A stretch of DNA of 64,000 bases, from assembly GCA_900546285.1 (NCBI GenBank), contig URCJ01000002.1, forward strand, positions 32,029 through 96,028. The letters run 5' to 3'. Shown piece after piece: positions 24,740 to 32,777 of the stretch (position 1 is its first letter; each line of letters begins with the position of its first letter). A model generated the notes under the pieces. That model did not search any database. It had not been told where the DNA came from and saw only the letters and a program-made list of their open reading frames with translations. This DNA comes from an uncultured Solobacterium sp. (GTDB taxonomy: Bacteria; Bacillota_I; Bacilli_A; Erysipelotrichales; Erysipelotrichaceae). The position numbers and the translations under genes were made by a program.

Positions 24740-24900
24740 ATTTCCCTATTTCGCTTATCAAATATCATCCCATAAGCGAAATGAGGAAATTTATTTAACT
24801 AGACATTTAAAAACACGATATCTCACATCAATACGAAACACCGTGTTTTTACTTTGTCCTAAAAAATCAAATGAGTACTTGGGGAATTCTAAAGGACAAA
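24740..24900. other. Intergenic run of three hairpins
   Basis: Three hairpins fill the gap. The first is ATTTCGCTTAT/ATAAGCGAAAT (24748-24782) extended by ATTTCC/GGAAAT (24740-24790). The second is AAAAACACG/CGTGTTTTT (24809-24850). The third is TTTGTCCT/AGGACAAA (24853-24900), ending 2 nt before the GH4 stop. Some may be terminators for the two converging genes. I see no credible ORF. Confidence 0.6.
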
Positions 24901-24902
24901 CA

Positions 24903-26264
24903 CTACTTTAATTCAGGCCAGAAACCCTTATTAGCCTCAATCATATCATCTAAGATAGCTTTCGCAACAGTCATGCTAGGTACAGTCTTATTCAAAGTAA
25001 ATGCTTGTAACACCTTCTCATAAGAACCTTCAATACAACCTTCAACCAATAGCTTTTCACTATTTAATTGTTGCATCATCAAACCTTGTTGGAACAATGG
25101 AATAGGCTTTTGAGAAATTACTTCAGGTCCATCCTTACCAATATAAGCAGGAACCTCAACCATTGCATCATATGGCATATTAGGCAAAGCACCCTTATTC
25201 TCAACAATTACCAAGAAACGAGCCTTTGTATCATTCTTAAGCGCAATAGCCAAATCAGCAATCCAATCACCATGACTACCTGCATAGAACACCTTCTCAT
25301 CAATCTCACCAGTTTTTAAGTAATGATCAATGCCATCAAACAAGTTCTTCTCACGAGTTTCCATTACCTCATTAGCACGAGTATGTTCAACATTTGAATG
25401 CTCAACAAATTCCTTAGCTTGTAAATAATAGTTCAAATAAGTATTAGGAATATATTCTGGGAAGTTTTCAAGAATCTCATAAACGCCCTTCCATACATAA
25501 TACCAACTGCCCTTAGCATGACGATTAGTATTATTGCTAGAGCTTGTTAAACTTTCCTTACCCTTCAAATAAGAAGCAGGTAACAAGATCTCATGTTCCT
25601 TAATATAAGCCTTCAAAGGTTCCATGATACTTTCGCCCTTATATTCGATATTAGTAAACCAACCAAAATGATTTAAACCGAAGTAATCATAAACAATATT
25701 CTTCTTATCCTTAATCTCCAATGCAGCAGCAACTAAATCAATAATAGCGATAGGCATATCACAAATATTGATAATACGTGCATTAGGTCTTAACTTATTA
25801 CAAGCCTCAGAAACAATAGAAGCAGGATTAGAATAATTAAGAATCCAATAATCCTTCTTAGCATACTTTTCAACATCATCAATCAACTCAATCATAGGGA
25901 AGATTGTACGCATACCATATGCCAAGCCGCCACAACCACAAGTCTCTTGGCCAACACAACCATGCTTCAAAGGAATCTTCTCATCACTCTCTCTCATTGC
26001 ATACAAACCAACACGCATTTGAGCAAACACAAATGATGCATCGCTATAAGCTTCCTTCTTATCATTAGTAACTGTTAACTTAATACCTGAATGTAACTCT
26101 TCATCCAAGATCCACTTAACTACAACAGCAACCTTATCTTGTCTTTCCTTGTTGATATCGTATAAACGAATCTCATCAACACCTAATTCATCCTTACGTA
26201 ACGCAATAGACTTAACAATACCTGGAGTGAAAGTGCTTCCTCCACCTGCAATCGCAATAATCAT
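24903..26264 (-). CDS. Glycoside hydrolase family 4, probable 6-phospho-alpha-glucosidase
   Basis: This 453-residue NAD+/Mn2+-dependent GH4 enzyme has IAIAGGGSTFTPGIVKS as the NAD loop, LNYSNPASIVSEA and INICDMPIAIID for the metal site, and YFGLNHFGWFTN with the conserved His. It differs clearly from the GH4 protein at 11959-13365. STFTPGI and the partner maltose/glucose-class PTS suggest phospho-alpha-glucosides (maltose 6'-phosphate type), as in GlvA/MalH; that is inference. AAGGAGG lies 12 nt before the ATG. It is the last gene of the licT-PTS operon. Confidence 0.9.
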   Translation of the reverse strand: MIIAIAGGGSTFTPGIVKSIALRKDELGVDEIRLYDINKERQDKVAVVVKWILDEELHSGIKLTVTNDKKEAYSDASFVFAQMRVGLYAMRESDEKIPLKHGCVGQETCGCGGLAYGMRTIFPMIELIDDVEKYAKKDYWILNYSNPASIVSEACNKLRPNARIINICDMPIAIIDLVAAALEIKDKKNIVYDYFGLNHFGWFTNIEYKGESIMEPLKAYIKEHEILLPASYLKGKESLTSSSNNTNRHAKGSWYYVWKGVYEILENFPEYIPNTYLNYYLQAKEFVEHSNVEHTRANEVMETREKNLFDGIDHYLKTGEIDEKVFYAGSHGDWIADLAIALKNDTKARFLVIVENKGALPNMPYDAMVEVPAYIGKDGPEVISQKPIPLFQQGLMMQQLNSEKLLVEGCIEGSYEKVLQAFTLNKTVPSMTVAKAILDDMIEANKGFWPELK

Positions 26265-26283
26265 ATATCTAGACCTCCTTATT

Positions 26284-27834
26284 TTATTTATTCAACGTTG
26301 CATCAACAGCTTTTCTAACTTGTGGAACCTCGATACCGAAGATAATTTGAATATCATTGTTCTTCTTAACAATTCCACTATTCTTAACCTTATTAATAAC
26401 CGCATCATTAACCAAGCTTGCATCCTTAACCTTAACTCTTAAACGAGTGAAACAGTTATCAACATTTTCAATATTTTCTCTACCACCTAAACCTTCAATG
26501 ATAGCTTCAGCAACACCATCGTTAGATGTATTAACAGCCTTAACAGTTGCTTCACCACCTTCAACAACAACAGCATCCTCTCTACCAGGTGTCTTTAAAT
26601 TAAACTTCTTGATAATGAACACAAACACTACAAAGTAAACAACAATTTCAGCTAAAGCTAATAAATACATCTTTGGCCAAGCAGTTCTTTCAACACCAGC
26701 AGACAAGTTCATTAAGAAACTATTAATTAAGCCTGTAGTCATAGAATGAATATTGAACACTTTTAATAAAGCAACAAATGTACCCGCAATAATTGAATGA
26801 ACTAAGAACAAGCCAGGTGCAATAAACGCAAACATGAAATCAATTGGCTCAGTAATACCACTTAATGTAGCAGTCAACACAAGCGGAATTAAGATATTCT
26901 TAGTAGTCTTCTTATTCTCAGGCTTAGCTGTGTAATAGAAAGCAGCACAGATACCAATATAACCAAATGTCTTAGCCAAACCTGTTCCCATATAATAGAT
27001 TGAATCAGAGAAAGGAACACCCATTTGTAACTCAGTTAATAGAATTGGATAAGCACCAACGATTGTCTTATCACCTAAAGCTAAAGTACCACCTAAATCA
27101 CCAAATTGGAAAGGTGCATATACTAAGTGATGTAAACCTGTAGGAATTAGTAAACGTTCTAACATACCATATAGGAATAAACCAAAGGCACCACTACTAG
27201 CAATCACATTAGTTAATGCAGAGATACCATGTTGAACAACTGGCCATACATAACATGTAGCCACACCCATAACGATTGAAACGCCAACCATACAAGTGAA
27301 AGAGAAACGAGTTCCTGAATACATGCTCCAATATCCCTTAAATGATGCATCACATGTCTTGTTAAACACATAACCTGTTAAGCAACCAAGAATGATACCT
27401 GAGAATACACCCATATCTGTTACTTGGAAACCTAATACTGTAGATTGACCTGTACCATATAGACCTAACATCGGATTAGCTTCAGCAAGTAAACCATTTG
27501 TAGACAATGTTGTATTATTAGCTACTAGGAACATGAAATAAGCCATTAGACCTACCATTGCAGCTTGATGCTTATCTTTCTTAGCTAAAGCAGCACCAAT
27601 ACCTACTGCAAACACAAGGCCTAGGTTATTAATAATAACCATGATACATTGGTACAACAAGTTACCAACAAGTTGAATAGGACCCCATCCTAAGAAAGGT
27701 AATAAACCTACAACCGCATTGTTAGTAACAAGCACACCAACAACAAGAATCATACCTGCCACTGAAATATAGCTTAGCGGCTGTACCATCGCCTTAGAAA
27801 ACTTCTCTAAAGCACTCATAATTTTTTCTTTCAC
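26284..27834 (-). CDS. PTS glucose/maltose-family EIICB
   Basis: This 516-residue permease has an EIIC domain of about ten membrane segments (residues 1-410; GLHHLVYAPFQFG and LSGITEPIDFMFAFIAPGLF are the conserved blocks) and an EIIB domain at about 440-516 with the phosphocysteine in VDNCFTRLRVKV. There is no EIIA, so a glucose-type EIIA elsewhere must supply phosphate. The start appears to be GTG, 6 nt after AAGGAGGAAG. Expression is under the RAT/terminator just upstream. The partner GH4 gene follows 19 bp downstream. Confidence 0.93.
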   Translation of the reverse strand: MKEKIMSALEKFSKAMVQPLSYISVAGMILVVGVLVTNNAVVGLLPFLGWGPIQLVGNLLYQCIMVIINNLGLVFAVGIGAALAKKDKHQAAMVGLMAYFMFLVANNTTLSTNGLLAEANPMLGLYGTGQSTVLGFQVTDMGVFSGIILGCLTGYVFNKTCDASFKGYWSMYSGTRFSFTCMVGVSIVMGVATCYVWPVVQHGISALTNVIASSGAFGLFLYGMLERLLIPTGLHHLVYAPFQFGDLGGTLALGDKTIVGAYPILLTELQMGVPFSDSIYYMGTGLAKTFGYIGICAAFYYTAKPENKKTTKNILIPLVLTATLSGITEPIDFMFAFIAPGLFLVHSIIAGTFVALLKVFNIHSMTTGLINSFLMNLSAGVERTAWPKMYLLALAEIVVYFVVFVFIIKKFNLKTPGREDAVVVEGGEATVKAVNTSNDGVAEAIIEGLGGRENIENVDNCFTRLRVKVKDASLVNDAVINKVKNSGIVKKNNDIQIIFGIEVPQVRKAVDATLNK

Positions 27835-27866
27835 TTTTTCTTCCTCCTTCTTAGTGAAATAAAAAT

Positions 27867-27930
27867 AGGCAAGACTAATAAATACTAAAAACTAGTATCT
27901 AATGGTCTTGCCTACTTAAAGTAACAATCC
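27867..27930 (-). promoter_or_regulatory. RAT antiterminator / terminator switch before EIICB
   Basis: On the minus strand GGATTGTTACTTTAAGTAGGCAAGACC is a LicT/SacY-type RAT site (27904-27930). Its last part, GTCTTGCCT on the plus strand (27905-27913), also forms the base of a terminator with 27867-27875, followed by Ts. The two folds exclude each other, so transcription of EIICB and GH4 needs the BglG-type protein. Confidence 0.9.
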
Positions 27931-27942
27931 TAATATAAATTT

Positions 27943-28767
27943 TTAATGCAGAAATCTTAACAAGTGAACCAACAAGTACACCTTCTCCTGCTTAGACAAC
28001 TTATATCCAAACTTATCTTGAATATAATCATCTATTTTCTCAATGCACGATTTACACTCTGATTTTTTACTAATCAACAAATCATACATATCATCTAGCT
28101 CAACTATATTCTCATTTTCATGATAGATAACACGATTAGCCAAGAACTTTAAATGTGTCATCAACCTAGTTGTATCTAGATTCTCTTTATCAAAGGTAAT
28201 ATTAAACTGTCCTTTAATAATATCCAATATCCCTCTAATAAATATAAGCGTATCAGAAATATCTTGAGTAGAAGCCTTAGTTGAAGAGTTAATAATATGA
28301 AGAGCTATAAGTCCAGCCTCATCCTTAGGCAAACGTACCTTTAACATCTCCTCAATCCTATCAAGAGCCCATAATCCGATTTGATATTCCTTACGATATA
28401 AGTAAGAAATCTCTGAATTTAAGAAATTACTCAAACTAGCATCCTTATAATATCTCTCAACCGCAAAATAGATATGATCGGCTAGTGCTATTAGAATTTG
28501 ATTATCTAAAGAAACATTCAATTCTCTTGTAGCCTTTTGCGCAATCATCTCAGCAATTTGGAAATACTCAATAGGAACATCATCTAATAGTTCTTCGAAT
28601 TTACTTAACTGATCATCTTTAATAAAAAATATCTTCTCTATCTTTGCCTCATCAATTAGATCCCCTGGCTTTTTACCAAAACCAACACCAGATCCTTGAA
28701 CAATAGCCTCTTTATCATCAGTTCTCGTCGCTACAACATTATTGTTGTATACTCGAATGACCCTCAT
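27943..28767 (-). CDS. licT: BglG/LicT family transcription antiterminator
   Basis: In this 274-residue protein the N-terminal CAT RNA-binding domain (residues 1-55) includes VYNNNVVATRTDDKEAIVQGSGVGFGKKPGD, abbreviated here by its GFGKKPG loop. Two PRD domains follow with conserved histidines (LADHIYFAVER; GLIALHIINS; THLKFLANRVIYH; LLVHLLRFLH). PTS phosphorylation of the PRDs sets its activity. It binds the two RAT sites around its own gene, preventing termination. AAAGGGG precedes the ATG. Antiterminators of this type usually serve beta-glucosides or sucrose, whereas this operon looks alpha-glucoside specific. Confidence 0.95.
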   Translation of the reverse strand: MRVIRVYNNNVVATRTDDKEAIVQGSGVGFGKKPGDLIDEAKIEKIFFIKDDQLSKFEELLDDVPIEYFQIAEMIAQKATRELNVSLDNQILIALADHIYFAVERYYKDASLSNFLNSEISYLYRKEYQIGLWALDRIEEMLKVRLPKDEAGLIALHIINSSTKASTQDISDTLIFIRGILDIIKGQFNITFDKENLDTTRLMTHLKFLANRVIYHENENIVELDDMYDLLISKKSECKSCIEKIDDYIQDKFGYKLSKQEKVYLLVHLLRFLH

Positions 28768-28790
28768 CGATATCCCCTTTCTTTGTTTAA

Positions 28791-28852
28791 AAAAGACCTA
28801 CCAAAAAACAAGTGTCTATTGGGTAGGTCTTGCCTAATTAAAGTAACAATCC
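28791..28852 (-). promoter_or_regulatory. RAT antiterminator / terminator switch before licT
   Basis: A second RAT (28826-28852) begins GGATTGTTACTTTAATTAGG on the minus strand. Its end overlaps the terminator stem GGTAGGTCTT / AAGACCTACC (28793-28802 with 28822-28831) followed by Ts. The licT-like gene therefore controls itself by antitermination. Confidence 0.9.
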
Positions 28853-28927
28853 TATTTGATAATCTGCTTACGATTTAAATTATAACAATTCCCAAACAAA
28901 TGTCAACGCTTTCTTTTTAGAAAATTT

Positions 28928-29374
28928 TCACAACTTCTTCTTAACAAGAACATATTCATTAGTCCTAAGAACTTCCTTAAACCCATTCTTAAGAAATAAA
29001 TTGATAGATGGATTATCAATGGCTATATCATCATATAACTCAGCTATACCATTATTTTTCGCACATTGACACAATAAAGATAAGCCTTCATATCCATATC
29101 CCTTGCCCCTATATGGTGCATAAATAATCACATCCGCAATATATATTTCTCTTTCTAAATCTAAGTAATAAGCTACTTCACCCACAAATGTATTCTCATC
29201 ACAAATATATCGATAAAAACGCTTATCATCCCTCATCCACCTTTGGTACCAAGCAACCCATTTAGACGCAGGAAAAGCTATAGTCCCATGATTATAAGAC
29301 ATGGTATCCTCATCAGACATCATCTTCTCTTTAAACCATAATTCATCAATTTTTGGTTTGTATAATTTAATCAT
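28928..29374 (-). CDS. GNAT family N-acetyltransferase
   Basis: In this 148-residue acetyl-CoA transferase, IYAPYRGKGYGYEGLSLLC contains the R-x-x-G-x-G acetyl-CoA loop, and DNPSINLFLKNGFKEV is the conserved C-terminal segment (Asn before the last strand). The substrate is unknown; the YLDLEREIYIADVII strand fits aminoglycoside- or ribosomal-type enzymes only loosely. Its ATG overlaps by four bases (ATGA) the stop of a gene remnant upstream, so it was once the second gene of an operon and may now lack its own promoter. Confidence 0.88.
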   Translation of the reverse strand: MIKLYKPKIDELWFKEKMMSDEDTMSYNHGTIAFPASKWVAWYQRWMRDDKRFYRYICDENTFVGEVAYYLDLEREIYIADVIIYAPYRGKGYGYEGLSLLCQCAKNNGIAELYDDIAIDNPSINLFLKNGFKEVLRTNEYVLVKKKL

Positions 29375-29583
29375 TTATTATCTCTTTCTAATATCATCAA
29401 ACCTGCTTCGTACAGATTTCTATACGTCCTATCAGGAAACAAAGATAGATACTCTTTAACTAAAGAAAAATCTATTTCCTCTTTTTCCACATAATCATTT
29501 AATTTGCTCTTAAATTCATCACCAGTCAATTCACTATATCTATCAATTATACTAGTAGATATAGTAAAAGAGTTTTTATTATT
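29371..29583 (-). pseudogene. 5'-truncated gene remnant upstream of the GNAT gene
   Basis: An open frame of 70 codons with no ATG near its start (a stop lies at 29584-29586) ends ATGA-overlapping the GNAT gene. Its composition is protein-like: DEFKSKLNDYVEKEE, then VKEYLSLFPDRTYRNLY and EAGLMILER. It looks like the tail of a lost gene; the break point lies next to the AGAGTGACA repeats. I do not recognise the family. A TTG at codon 19 could allow a short product. Confidence 0.5.
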
Positions 29584-29590
29584 CTAAATT

Positions 29591-29622
29591 AGAGTGACAA
29601 ATGTCACTCTATATGTCACTCT
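29591..29622. repeat. AGAGTGACA/TGTCACTCT inverted repeat plus extra half-site
   Basis: A perfect 9-bp inverted repeat with a 2-nt centre (29591-29610) and a third TGTCACTCT at 29614-29622. It lies exactly where the gene remnant breaks off. Confidence 0.65.
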
Positions 29623-29630
29623 AAAAGAAA

Positions 29631-29922
29631 ATTCTGATCTCACCGATAATGAATCATTTGTTTATAATTTGATAAAATATTTACTCCATATCCTTAATTT
29701 TTAAAGGATATTACGCAATTATTTAACTAAAAGAAGTAGCGTGATATGTTATTTAAAACCATAAAACCAGATTGGTTATTTTAAAAAACAATGATATATG
29801 TTGGAAAAATGTCTGAAATTATTATTTTTTGGTTGGCAAAATGTCATTTTTATCGTAATAATGGTTGCGTAAATGTCTCAACCTATATATACTATACTTA
29901 GAATAATGAAAGGTGTGAGATC
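29631..29922 (+). other. Intergenic region with three 32-bp-period repeats before the DUF4143 ATPase
   Basis: No gene is seen. GTTG(G/C)NNAAATGTC-type motifs occur at 29800, 29832 and 29864, exactly 32 bp apart (about three helical turns). The third continues into TCTCAACC, which partly inverts the motif. They may be operator sites or the end of a decayed insertion sequence of the kind with multiple terminal repeats. An AGGTG ribosome site precedes the ATPase start. Confidence 0.55.
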
Positions 29923-31275
29923 ATGTTAAAAAGAAAAATAGAAAGTTCAATTATTTCTTGGATAAAAAACGACAAAAAAGCCTTACTAATTGACGGAGCA
30001 AGACAAGTAGGTAAAACTTTTGTTATCCGAAAAGTTTTGCAAGAATTAGAATGTGATTATATAGAATTTAATCTTATTCAATCTCCAGAACTTGTACCAT
30101 TATTGACAAATTCTCAATCGGTTGATGATATGGTTACTAACCTCTCTTTATTTACGGACAAACCGTTTATTAAAGGTAAAACATTTATTTTCATTGATGA
30201 AATTCAGGAATTTAAAGAAATAGCTACGAAAGTCAAATTTTGGGTCGATGAAGGTTCTTATCGATATGTGTTTAGTGGTTCTCTATTAGGCGTCGAATTA
30301 AAAAATATCACTTCTGCCCCAGTAGGTTATTTAAAAACATTAACCATGTATCCTATGAATTTTGAAGAATTTCTTCAATTATACAATTTTACAGACTCAC
30401 TAAAAGAATCACTATATAAATCGTTCAATGATAGAACTCCAGTTAATGAAGCTGTTCATAATCGTATGATGAAAATATTCAATACATATTTATGCGTAGG
30501 CGGTATGCCTAGCGCTGTGCAAAAATTTAGTGATACTAAAAATCTTGAGTTGACAATGTCAGAACATCTAGATATAGTTACTCAGTATAAAAAGGATTTT
30601 ACTAAATATGAAACTGAACAAAAACATATTTATTTAACAAGAATCTATGATTTGATACCTGCCGAGTTAAATAAGCCTAACAAAAGATTTATTTTTGCAG
30701 ATATGAAGAAAGGTCTTCGCTATGAAAAAAGTTCAGAGGATTTTTTATGGCTATCTAACGCAGGAGTTGCACTACCAATATACAATGTAAGCGAACCTAT
30801 GATTCCTCTTAAGATTAATGAAAATAGCAGCCTATTTAAGTTCTTCTTATCAGATGTCGGAATGCTTACTACGCTATATGGAAAAGCGTGTAAAATGCAA
30901 TTATTAGCTGACAATCCAAACATAAACTTTGGAGCTATCTATGAAAATGTTGTAGCCCAAGAATTAAAAAATCAAGGTTTCGATCTATACTATTACAACA
31001 CCAAACGTTTTGGAGAATTAGATTTCATTATTGAACACAATGGAAAAGTGCTTCCTATTGAAATCAAGAGTGGAAAAGACTATAAGCGTCATTGCGCACT
31101 TAATAATATTATGGAAGTATCAAATTACTCCATAAACGAAGCCTTCATCTTTACGAATTACAATATCGAAGTCAATAATAATTATATTTATTATCCTATT
31201 TACATGTTAATGTTCTTAAACAACATTGACGTAGTACTTCCCTCTATTGATATTCCTGATTTATCTCATTTTTAA
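29923..31275 (+). CDS. AAA+ ATPase with DUF4143 domain
   Basis: This 450-residue protein has Walker A in IDGARQVGKTFVIRKV (residues 23-38), Walker B in KTFIFIDEIQEF (about 86-97), sensor-like YRYVFSGSLLGVEL, and a C-terminal DUF4143 nuclease-like domain ending with GELDFIIEHNGKVLPIEIKSGKDY, where Asp, Glu and Lys form a PDDEXK-like signature. Such ATPases are very common in gut Bacteroidota and Bacillota, often as mobile orphan genes of unknown role. The divergent flanks and the repeats upstream suggest it was inserted here. A strong terminator follows. Confidence 0.92.
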   Translation: MLKRKIESSIISWIKNDKKALLIDGARQVGKTFVIRKVLQELECDYIEFNLIQSPELVPLLTNSQSVDDMVTNLSLFTDKPFIKGKTFIFIDEIQEFKEIATKVKFWVDEGSYRYVFSGSLLGVELKNITSAPVGYLKTLTMYPMNFEEFLQLYNFTDSLKESLYKSFNDRTPVNEAVHNRMMKIFNTYLCVGGMPSAVQKFSDTKNLELTMSEHLDIVTQYKKDFTKYETEQKHIYLTRIYDLIPAELNKPNKRFIFADMKKGLRYEKSSEDFLWLSNAGVALPIYNVSEPMIPLKINENSSLFKFFLSDVGMLTTLYGKACKMQLLADNPNINFGAIYENVVAQELKNQGFDLYYYNTKRFGELDFIIEHNGKVLPIEIKSGKDYKRHCALNNIMEVSNYSINEAFIFTNYNIEVNNNYIYYPIYMLMFLNNIDVVLPSIDIPDLSHF

Positions 31276-31291
31276 ATAATTCTTATGAAAG

Positions 31292-31317
31292 ATATGATTA
31301 AATAATCATATTTTTTT
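31292..31317 (+). terminator. Terminator of the DUF4143 ATPase gene
   Basis: ATATGATT-AAAT-AATCATAT stem followed by six more Ts on the plus strand. Confidence 0.8.
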
Positions 31318-31343
31318 ACTATTTATCTCAAATGAAATTACAA

Positions 31344-31390
31344 AAAGAAAAAGAAGCATCTAAGTTTCTTAAGAAACTCAAACACTTCTT
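31344..31390 (-). terminator. Terminator of the rplM-rpsI operon
   Basis: On the minus strand AAGAAG...AAGTTTC-TTAA-GAAACT...CTTCTT forms a two-part stem (31351-31390) followed by a T-rich run, 22 nt after the rpsI stop. Confidence 0.75.
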
Positions 31391-31412
31391 TGTAATCTCT
31401 TGTGTCAATAAA

Positions 31413-31817
31413 TTAACGCTTAGAGAATTGTGGAGCACGTCTAGCGCCCTTTAATCCATACTTCTTACGTTCTTTAGCACGAGAATCACGAGTTAAGAAT
31501 CCTGCAGACTTTAATACTGGTCTGTAATCTTCACCAACTTCAAGTAATGCTCTAGCGATACCATGACGCATAGCACCAGCTTGACCAGTTAAACCACCGC
31601 CGTAAACATTAATGTTTACGTCGAATTGACCCTCAGTGTTAGTAATAACAAGAGGTGATTTAACAACCATTCTCAAAACTTCTTGAGGAAGATATTGATC
31701 TAGAGTCTTTCCGTTAACAGTAATAACACCAGTACCAGCTGTCATATAAACACGAGCTACTGATGACTTACGTCTACCTGTACCTAGGTAATTTACATTG
31801 TTCTTTTTCTTTGCCAT
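31413..31817 (-). CDS. rpsI: 30S ribosomal protein S9
   Basis: This 134-residue small-subunit protein has [17 protein letters not shown] at the start, [19 protein letters not shown] in the middle and a basic C-terminal tail ending in the invariant SKR, which reaches the P-site tRNA. It lies 11 bp after rplM, the universal pairing, and shares its leader control. Confidence 0.98.
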   Translation of the reverse strand: MAKKKNNVNYLGTGRRKSSVARVYMTAGTGVITVNGKTLDQYLPQEVLRMVVKSPLVITNTEGQFDVNINVYGGGLTGQAGAMRHGIARALLEVGEDYRPVLKSAGFLTRDSRAKERKKYGLKGARRAPQFSKR

Positions 31818-31828
31818 TAGTATACTCC

Positions 31829-32257
31829 TTACTTAAGCTCCATAGGCTTTTGTGCAGCATGAGGGTGGTTAGCACCTTCATAAACAAACAAATGAGTTCT
31901 CATACGATCACCCAACTTGTTATGTGGAAGCATACCTTGAATAGCATGTTCAACAAGCTCTACTGGATATTCTCTCTTCATTAAACCAATACTTCTACTC
32001 TTTAAGCCACCTGGGAACATTGTGTGGTGATAGTAGATCTTCTTCTCTTCTTGGTCGCCACTGTAGACAACCTTTTCAGCATTGATTACGATTACGTAAT
32101 CTCCGCAATCAACATTTGGTGTGTAAGTTGGCTTATGCTTACCTCTTAATACAGCAGCAACCTTAGTTGCAAGTCTACCAAGAGTTTGGCCTTCTGCATC
32201 TATTACATACCATTCTTTTTTGACTTCTTCAGCTTTTAGCATTGTAGTCTGACGCAT
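31829..32257 (-). CDS. rplM: 50S ribosomal protein L13
   Basis: This 142-residue early-assembly protein of the large subunit has [39 protein letters not shown] and the Ala-Ile-Gly/Met-Leu-Pro segment ([13 protein letters not shown]). The length is typical. It is the first gene of the L13-S9 operon, and a structured leader upstream probably allows feedback by L13. Confidence 0.98.
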   Translation of the reverse strand: MRQTTMLKAEEVKKEWYVIDAEGQTLGRLATKVAAVLRGKHKPTYTPNVDCGDYVIVINAEKVVYSGDQEEKKIYYHHTMFPGGLKSRSIGLMKREYPVELVEHAIQGMLPHNKLGDRMRTHLFVYEGANHPHAAQKPMELK

Positions 32258-32261
32258 ATCT

Positions 32262-32342
32262 TTTTTTACCTTCTTTCTTGTCTTACCGGGACAGGAAGCA
32301 TTTATGCCCCATTATTATAAGAAAGCTATCTATATTTTTCAA
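32262..32342 (-). promoter_or_regulatory. rplM promoter and probable L13 leader
   Basis: TTGAAA (32337-32342), a 17-nt spacer and TATAAT (32314-32319) place the start near 32307. The following roughly 45-nt leader has GGGCATAAATGC and a TGTC-CCGGTAA-GACA stem-loop, resembling the L13 leader of Bacillota that mediates autoregulation. The motif match is from memory. Confidence 0.6.
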
Positions 32343-32354
32343 TAAAGAAAGTCC

Positions 32355-32777
32355 TTATTTTCCCTCTTTTTCATCAATTTTCTTGATTAAATACTGCATA
32401 ACTGACTTTCTAGTCACAATACCCATCAAAATATCGCGATCATCCACTATAGGAACATAGTTTTGAATCACAATCAAATTCTCTAATTCCCTCATAGTAG
32501 TATCAATCTTCATAGCCGGAATATAATTAGGCCTAATCACATCCGCCACATACTTTTCTTCTAAATCCTTGATACAAACGCTCTCTTCACCGATGACGTT
32601 ATACAACAAATCACCCTCCGCAATTGAACCAGCATAGACACCAGTCTTAGAATCAAGAACTGGTATTACAGTATAACGATGAACCCTCATCTTCTCAATT
32701 GCCTGTCTTAAAGTCATATCATGATCAAGGTAACATACCTGATTCTTTGGTGTTAATAAAGTTAAAATATTATCCAC
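32355..32777 (-). CDS. CBS-pair protein (DarB/CbpB-like)
   Basis: This 140-residue protein consists of two CBS motifs (HRYTVIPVLDSKTGVYAGSI and QNYVPIVDDRDILMGIVTRK) with no enzyme domain. Size and sequence fit CbpB/DarB, which binds c-di-AMP and, when free, stimulates the (p)ppGpp synthetase Rel or pyruvate carboxylase. The window also encodes the other small c-di-AMP receptor, DarA. Its start overlaps the S41 peptidase stop by 8 bp, placing it at the end of the ftsEX operon. Ligand binding cannot be proven from sequence. Confidence 0.82.
   Translation of the reverse strand: MDNILTLLTPKNQVCYLDHDMTLRQAIEKMRVHRYTVIPVLDSKTGVYAGSIAEGDLLYNVIGEESVCIKDLEEKYVADVIRPNYIPAMKIDTTMRELENLIVIQNYVPIVDDRDILMGIVTRKSVMQYLIKKIDEKEGK

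Noticed and set aside
24723..24911. Possible 62-residue ORF after the nucleotidyltransferase gene
   Set aside because: It runs through three hairpins, has no ribosome site and no protein-like pattern.
29800..29883. CRISPR-like array (three motifs at 32-bp spacing)
   Set aside because: Only about 14 bp are partly conserved, there are three units, the spacers are too short and no cas gene is near.
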